A DNA stretch of 64,000 nt from the NCBI RefSeq assembly GCF_001440415.1, contig NZ_LLYA01000203.1, positions 186,001 to 250,000 on the forward strand. Direction: 5' to 3'. Within the stretch, counting starts at the first letter, position 1; the number at the start of each line of letters is the position of its first letter. The notes under the pieces were generated by a model. It had not been told where the DNA came from, did no database searches, and was given only the letters and a program-made list of their open reading frames with translations. A program made the translations under genes and the position numbers. The stretch is from Bradyrhizobium retamae (GTDB lineage Bacteria; Pseudomonadota; Alphaproteobacteria; Rhizobiales; Xanthobacteraceae). This document shows, in pieces, positions 58,972-64,000 of the stretch.

Positions 58972-60600
58972 TCACCCCTTCTGCGCGTAGAGCAGCGGCA
59001 CCGCCGAATCCACCATCACCTCGATCAGGCCGACGCCGTCACAAGAGAGCCCGTGCTTGAGCGCGCCCGCGAGTTCGGATGATTTCGTCACCCGCACGGC
59101 GTGGCAGCCCATGCCTTCCGCGAGTTTCACGAAATCGATGCCGGGCAGCTCGAGCCCCGGCACATTGCGCACCTGCATGACCTGGCTGAACGAGCGCATC
59201 GCGCCGTAGCCGGCGTTGTTGATGACCACGACGGTGAGCGGCAGCCTGCGCTGCGCCGCGGTCCACAGCGCCTGGATCGAATACATCGCCGAGCCGTCGC
59301 CGATCAGGCAGACGGTACGGACGCCGGGGCGTCCGAGCGCGATGCCGACGGCGGCAGGCAGGCTGTAGCCGAGCCCGCCGCTCGCCATGGTGTAAAAACT
59401 ATCCTGGCCGCGCATCGGCATGAACTTTTGCATCGTTGGGCGGTGCGAGGGCGCTTCCTCCACCAGTGCTGCATTGTCGGGCATGGCTTGCGAGAGCTGA
59501 TGCAGCAGGAATTCGACCGGAAGCGGATCGGCCGCCGCTGGCGCTGGCGGCAGCACGCGGCCCGCCGGCATCGCGCGCGCGGTTTCGGGCAAGAGGTCGA
59601 GCAACATCGAAAGCGCCGGCTTCATGGTCGCGATGATGCTGGCGCCTGACGGCGTGACCGCGGCGGCATCCGGATCGTCGGTGATCTGGAAGATCGTGGT
59701 GGCGCCGTCGAAGATCGGGGCATGGCCCTCGACATGGAAGGTGAACACCGGTGCACCGATCACGACCACGAGGTCATGCTCGCGCAGCGCGTCCGATAGC
59801 TGTCCCGGCGAGGCGTGCAGGAAGCCCGCAAACTGCGGATGGCCTTCCGGGAACGAGCAGCGCGCCGAGAACGGGCTAACCCAGACGGCGGCCTTTGCCT
59901 TCTCCGCCACCGTCACCATCAGATCGACGGCCCCGGCGCGGTCGACGGCCGGGCCGACGACGAGGGCGGGGCGCTTGCTGGCTGCGAGCGCTGTGACCAG
60001 CGCTCTCATCGCTTGGGGATCGGGGCCGAGCTCGCGGCTGACGTGGCGGGCCTCGACCGGCTGCGTGGGGCGCGTCCAGTCGTCGATCGGGATCGAGACG
60101 AAGGTCGGTCCGCAGGGCGGCTGCATCGCGACGTAATAGGCGCGCGCGATCGCGGCCGGCACATCTTCGGCGCGGGCCGGCTCGACGCTGTATTTGACAT
60201 AGGGGCGCGGGAATTCGGAGGCGCGCTCGGCATAGAGGAAAGCCTGCAGCGGCAGGATCGAGCGCGCCTGCTGGCCTGCAGTGATGACCAGCGGGGTCTG
60301 GTTGCGGTGGGCGGTGTAGATATTGCCGAGCGCATTGCCGACGCCGGCGCCGGAATGCAAATTGACGAAGCCGGCATTGCGGGTCGCCTGCGCATAACCA
60401 TCGGCCATGCCGACGACGGAAGCCTCCTGCAGGCCGAGCACGTAGTCGATGTCGTCCGGCCAGTCGCTGAGGAAGGGCAGTTCGGTGGAGCCGGGATTGC
60501 CGAACACGCGCTTGATGCCGAACGCGCGCAGCAGGCTGAAGGTGGCGTCCTTGACGGTGACAGCGGCGATGGCGGGTTTGGATGGTTTGCGGGACGACAT
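58972..60600 (-). CDS. ThDP-dependent decarboxylase resembling benzoylformate decarboxylase
   Basis: A 542-residue thiamine-diphosphate enzyme. The residues important in benzoylformate decarboxylase are visible: NPGSTELPFL (Ser), GLQEASVVGMADGYA (the ThDP-activating Glu), NLHSGAGVGNALG (His) and PVFTFHVEGHAP (second His). The ThDP/Mg motif is GDGSAMYSIQALWTAAQRRLPLTVVVINN. It is annotated in relatives as benzoylformate decarboxylase or acetolactate-synthase-like; the His residues favour a 2-keto-acid decarboxylase acting on a bulky substrate. It lies downstream of the MaoC-like/CaiB/acyl-CoA dehydrogenase genes, with a palindromic repeat between. Confidence 0.85.
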   Translation of the reverse strand: MSSRKPSKPAIAAVTVKDATFSLLRAFGIKRVFGNPGSTELPFLSDWPDDIDYVLGLQEASVVGMADGYAQATRNAGFVNLHSGAGVGNALGNIYTAHRNQTPLVITAGQQARSILPLQAFLYAERASEFPRPYVKYSVEPARAEDVPAAIARAYYVAMQPPCGPTFVSIPIDDWTRPTQPVEARHVSRELGPDPQAMRALVTALAASKRPALVVGPAVDRAGAVDLMVTVAEKAKAAVWVSPFSARCSFPEGHPQFAGFLHASPGQLSDALREHDLVVVIGAPVFTFHVEGHAPIFDGATTIFQITDDPDAAAVTPSGASIIATMKPALSMLLDLLPETARAMPAGRVLPPAPAAADPLPVEFLLHQLSQAMPDNAALVEEAPSHRPTMQKFMPMRGQDSFYTMASGGLGYSLPAAVGIALGRPGVRTVCLIGDGSAMYSIQALWTAAQRRLPLTVVVINNAGYGAMRSFSQVMQVRNVPGLELPGIDFVKLAEGMGCHAVRVTKSSELAGALKHGLSCDGVGLIEVMVDSAVPLLYAQKG

Positions 60601-60628
60601 TGGGACTCCGAGAGCTAACAGCTTACTC

Positions 60629-60712
60629 CGTCATTGCGAGGAGCAAAGCGACGAAGCAATCCATCTATCCCCGCGTTGAGGCTTGGATTGCTTCGCTTCG
60701 CTCGCAATGACG
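60629..60712. repeat. Palindromic CGTCATTGCGAG repeat, copy 2
   Basis: Right arm GGATTGCTTCGCTTCGCTCGCAATGACG split over 60685-60712; left arm 60629-60662 matches it but carries a short insertion (GAGGAGCAAAGCGACGAAG). It is the same family as 52638-52713. It separates the MaoC-like gene from the decarboxylase gene, so the latter may have its own promoter. Confidence 0.8.
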
Positions 60713-60724
60713 GTCAAATGTATA

Positions 60725-61576
60725 TCACCACGTCGCCGTGCCCTTCATCGTCGGCTGTCCCTCCGCATTCGCGATCCAAAGCTCCATGCCGGCGTGGGTT
60801 TCATTGGCGTTGATCGAGAACTCACTGCCTTCGAACAGCGGCTGCACGCCGCGATAGATCAACTTCTTCGGGACGCTGTCGCCGTGAAGTTTTGCCGCGA
60901 ATTCGACGATCAGCGCTGCCTGCAAGGGGCCGTGGAAGATCAGGCCCGGATAGCCCTCGACTTTGGTGACGTAGTCGCGATCGTAATGAATGCGGTGGCC
61001 GTTGAAGGTCAGCGCCGAGTAGCGAAACAGCAGCACGGGATCGCTGACATGGGTTTCGCGATGCCGTGCGACCGGCGGCGGAGCGGCTTTCGGCGGCGAA
61101 GCCGGGGCAGCGCTCTTGATGTCGCGATAGACGATGTCCTGCCGTTCGCGGATGGCAACCCCGCGCGGCGTCGTGATGGTGTGTTCGACGGAAACGAAGC
61201 ACAGCACGCCCGTCGAGCCGGTCTTCGTCGTCACATCTGAGATGCGCGATGTGCGCGTCGATTCATCGCCGACGCGCAACGGTTGGAGGAATTCGATTTC
61301 GCCGCCGGCCCACATCCGGCGCGGCAGCGGCACCGGCGGCAGGAAGCCACCGCGGGTCGGGTGGCCGTCGGGACCGAGCTGCGACATCGGAAACACCGGC
61401 TGCGCCAGGCACCAATGCGTGGTCCACGGCGCGGCATCACCGGGCTGCGGGTCGCCGATGTCCTGGAACAGGGTTGCGCGCAGGCCCTTCACGAGTTGCG
61501 CGGTGACGATGTCGGAGGCTTCCGTGCTGCGGCCGATCCATTGGCGCAAATGATCGAGGTTGAGAGCGTCTGTCAT
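60725..61576 (-). CDS. MaoC/FAS1-like acyl-CoA hydratase
   Basis: A 283-residue double-hotdog protein of the FAS1-like dehydratase/mesaconyl-CoA hydratase type. The N-terminal half has FPMSQLGPDGHPTRGGFLPPVPLPRRMWAGG, where mesaconyl-C4-CoA hydratases have similar sequence. The C-terminal half contains the hydratase motif FNGHRIHYDRDYV with the catalytic His/Asp pair. It overlaps the CaiB-type gene by 4 bp (start in ATGA) and so is translationally coupled. It should add water to an unsaturated, probably branched or dicarboxylic, acyl-CoA made by the dehydrogenase of the same operon. Confidence 0.85.
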   Translation of the reverse strand: MTDALNLDHLRQWIGRSTEASDIVTAQLVKGLRATLFQDIGDPQPGDAAPWTTHWCLAQPVFPMSQLGPDGHPTRGGFLPPVPLPRRMWAGGEIEFLQPLRVGDESTRTSRISDVTTKTGSTGVLCFVSVEHTITTPRGVAIRERQDIVYRDIKSAAPASPPKAAPPPVARHRETHVSDPVLLFRYSALTFNGHRIHYDRDYVTKVEGYPGLIFHGPLQAALIVEFAAKLHGDSVPKKLIYRGVQPLFEGSEFSINANETHAGMELWIANAEGQPTMKGTATW

Positions 61577-62703
61577 GACTGGCGGCTCCTGACACGGGGA
61601 GCTTTGGGAAGTTCGGCATGGTCGCCGATGGCGGGCACCGCGCCATAGTGCCGTTCCTCGCCGACGAAGATCGCGGCGGGGGCAGCGTAACTCACCTTGC
61701 CGTTCGGCGTGTCGACCTCGATGCGGCGCAGATGCGGATGCACCGAGAGATCGGCCATGCTGTTGACCTCGGCGAAGGCGATGTCGGCGTCGTCGAGGCG
61801 CTTCAGGAGTTCGGCGCGCATCATCGCGGCAAAACTGTCGGCGACGACTTTATCGGTGAGCTGGCGGTTGCGCACGCGCTCGACCATGTTGGCAAAGCGC
61901 GGATCATTGGGCAGGTCGGGCTGATCGAGCACCTCGGCGCAGAGCTTCTTCCACTCGCGCTCGCTCTGGATCGAAATCAGAATGCCCTTGCCGTCCCTGG
62001 AATTGAACACGCCATAGGGCGCGATCGAGGGGTGGGCCAGCGCCATCCGCTTCGGCGGATTGCCGGCTTCCGAATTGATCAGCGGCACCGCCATCCAGTC
62101 CGCCATCACGTCGAACATCGATATCCGGATATCGGCACCCCGGCCCGTGCGTCCCCGCGCAATCAGCGCCTCGAGGATCGCGGCATGCGCGGTGGCGCCG
62201 GTCGCGATATCGACGACGGAGATGCCGACGCGCGACGGGCCCTCGGGGCCGCCGGTGATCGAGGCAAGTCCGCTCTCGGCCTGGATCAGCAGATCATAGG
62301 CCTTGCGGTCCGCGTAGGGGCCTTCGTCGCCATAGCCGGAGATGGTGCAGCAGATCAGCGCGGGATAATCCTTCTTCAGACGATCCAGCGAGAAGCCGAG
62401 CTTGTCCATCGAGCCCGGCTTGAGGTTCTGCAGCAGCACGTCGGCGCTTGCGATCAGCTCTTCGAGTTCAGCGCGGCCCTCTTCGGTGGCGAGGTCGATC
62501 ACTTGCGAATTCTTGCCGCGGTTGAGCCAGACGAAATAGCTGCTCTGGCCCTTGGCGGCGGCGTCATAACCGCGAGCGAAATCGCCTTCGGGGCGTTCGA
62601 CCTTGACGACATGCGCGCCGGCGTCCGCAAGCCTGGAGCTGCAGAACGGGGCTGCAACCGCCTGTTCGACGGAGACGACGATCAATCCTTCCAATGGCAG
62701 CAT
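61573..62703 (-). CDS. CaiB/BaiF-type CoA transferase
   Basis: Class III CoA transferase (376 residues), beginning LEGLIVVSVEQAVAAPFCSSRLADAGAHVVKVE. The catalytic Asp is likely in the AYDLLIQAESGLASITG segment (about 141). It should activate the acid substrate of the pathway by moving CoA from a donor acyl-CoA. It lies between the acyl-CoA dehydrogenase gene (stop 9 bp upstream) and the overlapping MaoC-like gene, forming a compact activate-oxidise-hydrate operon. Confidence 0.9.
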   Translation of the reverse strand: MLPLEGLIVVSVEQAVAAPFCSSRLADAGAHVVKVERPEGDFARGYDAAAKGQSSYFVWLNRGKNSQVIDLATEEGRAELEELIASADVLLQNLKPGSMDKLGFSLDRLKKDYPALICCTISGYGDEGPYADRKAYDLLIQAESGLASITGGPEGPSRVGISVVDIATGATAHAAILEALIARGRTGRGADIRISMFDVMADWMAVPLINSEAGNPPKRMALAHPSIAPYGVFNSRDGKGILISIQSEREWKKLCAEVLDQPDLPNDPRFANMVERVRNRQLTDKVVADSFAAMMRAELLKRLDDADIAFAEVNSMADLSVHPHLRRIEVDTPNGKVSYAAPAAIFVGEERHYGAVPAIGDHAELPKAPRVRSRQS

Positions 62704-62712
62704 CTGACGTTC

Positions 62713-63879
62713 TCAGTAGGAGCGGGGCAGGCCGAGCACGTGCTCGGCGACGTAGGACAGGATCAGATTGGTCGAGATCGGCGCGACTTGATAGAGCCGC
62801 GTTTCGCGGAACTTGCGCTCGACGTCGTATTCTTCCGCAAAGCCGAACCCGCCATGGGTCTGCACGCAGGCGTTCGCCGCCTCCCACGACGCATCCGCCG
62901 CCAGCATCTTGGCCATGTTGGCTTCCGCGCCGCAATCGAGCCCGGCCTCGTATTTGCGGGTGGCTTCCTTCACCATCAGCTCCGCCGCACGCATCGCGGC
63001 GTAGGCCTTTGCAATCGGAAACTGGATGCCTTGGTTCTGGCCGATCGGACGGCCGAACACGGCGCGCTCCTTGGCATAGGCGGTGGCTTTTGCAATGAAC
63101 CATTTGGCGTCGCCGATGCATTCGGCTGCAATGAGAATGCGCTCGGCGTTCATGCCGGAGAGGATGTAGCGAAAGCCCTTGCCCTCGTCGCCGATCAGGT
63201 TTTCCGCCGGCACCCGCATGTCCGTGAAGAACACTTCGGTCGTGGCGTGGTTCATCATGGTGCGGATCGGGCGGATTTCGAGGCCCTTGCCCTTGACCTC
63301 GCGCATGTCGACGATGAACACCGAAAGCCCGTCGGTGCGCTTCTTGGCCTGCTCCTTCGGTGTGGTGCGCGCGAGCAGGATCATCAGGTCGGAATGCTCG
63401 GCGCGGCTGGTCCAGATCTTCTGGCCGTTGACGATGTAGTGGTCGCCGTCGTGCCTGGCGACGGTCTTCAGCGAGGAGGTGTCGGTGCCGCTGGTCGGCT
63501 CGGTAACGCCGAACGCCTGCAGCCGCAATTTGCCGCTGGCGATCCCGGGCAGGTACTTCGCCTTCTGCGCGTCGTTGCCGTGCCGCAGCACGGTGCCCAT
63601 CGTGTACATCTGGGCGTGGCAGCCGCCGCCGTTGCAGCCAGCACGCTGGATCTCTTCCAGGATCGCGGCTGCGGCCGACAGCTTCAGCCCGGAGCCGCCA
63701 TATTCCTCGGGGACCAGCACCGAGAGGTACCCGGCCTCGGTGAGCGCATCGACGAACTCCTTCGGATACGCCATCTGGCGGTCGAGCTTGCGCCAGTATT
63801 CGCCGGGGAACTGGGCGCAGAGCTTTGCGACGGCGTCGCGGATGTCGTGGAATTCGTCTTGTTGTTCTTGTGCGGTCAT
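62713..63879 (-). CDS. Acyl-CoA dehydrogenase
   Basis: FAD-dependent dehydrogenase (388 residues from ATG 63879; the frame is open to 63957 without support). Family motifs: FGVTEPTSGTDTSSLKT (FAD/substrate region), YIVNGQKIWTSRAEHSDLMILLART, AVFGRPIGQNQGIQFPIAKAYA, and the C-terminal ACVQTHGGFGFAEEYDVERKFRETRLY where the catalytic base usually lies. It is the first gene of the leftward operon with CaiB and MaoC-like genes. The 121 bp between its start and the window end show no further gene. Confidence 0.9.
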   Translation of the reverse strand: MTAQEQQDEFHDIRDAVAKLCAQFPGEYWRKLDRQMAYPKEFVDALTEAGYLSVLVPEEYGGSGLKLSAAAAILEEIQRAGCNGGGCHAQMYTMGTVLRHGNDAQKAKYLPGIASGKLRLQAFGVTEPTSGTDTSSLKTVARHDGDHYIVNGQKIWTSRAEHSDLMILLARTTPKEQAKKRTDGLSVFIVDMREVKGKGLEIRPIRTMMNHATTEVFFTDMRVPAENLIGDEGKGFRYILSGMNAERILIAAECIGDAKWFIAKATAYAKERAVFGRPIGQNQGIQFPIAKAYAAMRAAELMVKEATRKYEAGLDCGAEANMAKMLAADASWEAANACVQTHGGFGFAEEYDVERKFRETRLYQVAPISTNLILSYVAEHVLGLPRSY

Positions 63880-64000
63880 TGGGTTTTCTGGCGATGGATG
63901 CGGGTTGATGTCAATTGCTTTAAGGATGCGGGCCGTTGTGAAACGACGGCAGGGCACCTATGCTGAATTGTTATAGCGTATGAACCTGCCTTCGAAGATT

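Overview
The window looks like chromosomal DNA of an alphaproteobacterium of the order Hyphomicrobiales, most like Bradyrhizobium. The signs are high GC with strong third-position GC bias, a DUF3551-type small secreted protein, a CyaC-type membrane adenylate cyclase, many CaiB/acyl-CoA dehydrogenase modules, and several dispersed palindromic repeats of kinds common in Bradyrhizobium genomes. This assignment is from recognition, not from a search. No rRNA, tRNA, CRISPR array, transposase or phage gene was seen.

Layout. 1-10.1 kb: a LacI-controlled carbohydrate locus. A LacI repressor and an SDR dehydrogenase are transcribed leftwards. Rightwards run an ABC importer (binding protein, two permeases, ATPase), a zinc dehydrogenase, a PfkB kinase resembling sulfofructose kinase, a LacD-like aldolase and a mandelate-racemase-type dehydratase. 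A sigma70-like promoter with an overlapping LacI-type operator precedes the binding protein. 10.2-15.0 kb: an HxlR regulator, then a decayed aromatic-oxygenation island. It holds an IclR remnant, an aldehyde dehydrogenase remnant, a frameshifted SDR, an intact dioxygenase beta subunit, a Rieske alpha subunit broken in its CxH motif, a ferredoxin-domain stub and the tail of a CoA ligase. 15.0-18.0 kb: DUF3551 protein, phosphoglucomutase, a small conserved-looking protein and an XRE regulator.

18.3-24.7 kb is the most unusual part: a stand-alone YcaO protein, a SARP-like (BTAD/TPR) activator, an animal-type haem peroxidase and a 136-residue protein whose only cysteine is its penultimate residue, with an unknown gene divergent from ycaO. 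A tandem 10-bp repeat lies upstream of the peroxidase. Together these look like a small regulated natural-product or RiPP-type system that I do not recognise as described.

25-44 kb: DapA-family lyase, FtsH divergent from a DegP-like protease, an orphan CoxL-like molybdenum hydroxylase subunit, an enoyl-CoA hydratase/acyl-CoA dehydrogenase operon, a LemA/TPM-domain envelope operon, a cNMP-binding/MBL-fold/GST operon, a proline/lysine-rich membrane coiled-coil protein, a secreted CxxCH protein, a GST and a CaiB transferase. 44-58 kb: PutA with a duplicated start region, a transglutaminase-like secreted protein, a cold-shock protein, a diheme/[2Fe-2S]/cyclase fusion, an ArnT-like glycosyltransferase, an unknown secreted protein, the YcjF/YcjX pair, a haemolysin III-family protein and an SDR. 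58-64 kb: a Gly/Tyr-rich secreted protein, then a leftward cluster of acyl-CoA dehydrogenase, CaiB transferase, MaoC/FAS1-like hydratase and a benzoylformate-decarboxylase-like ThDP enzyme.
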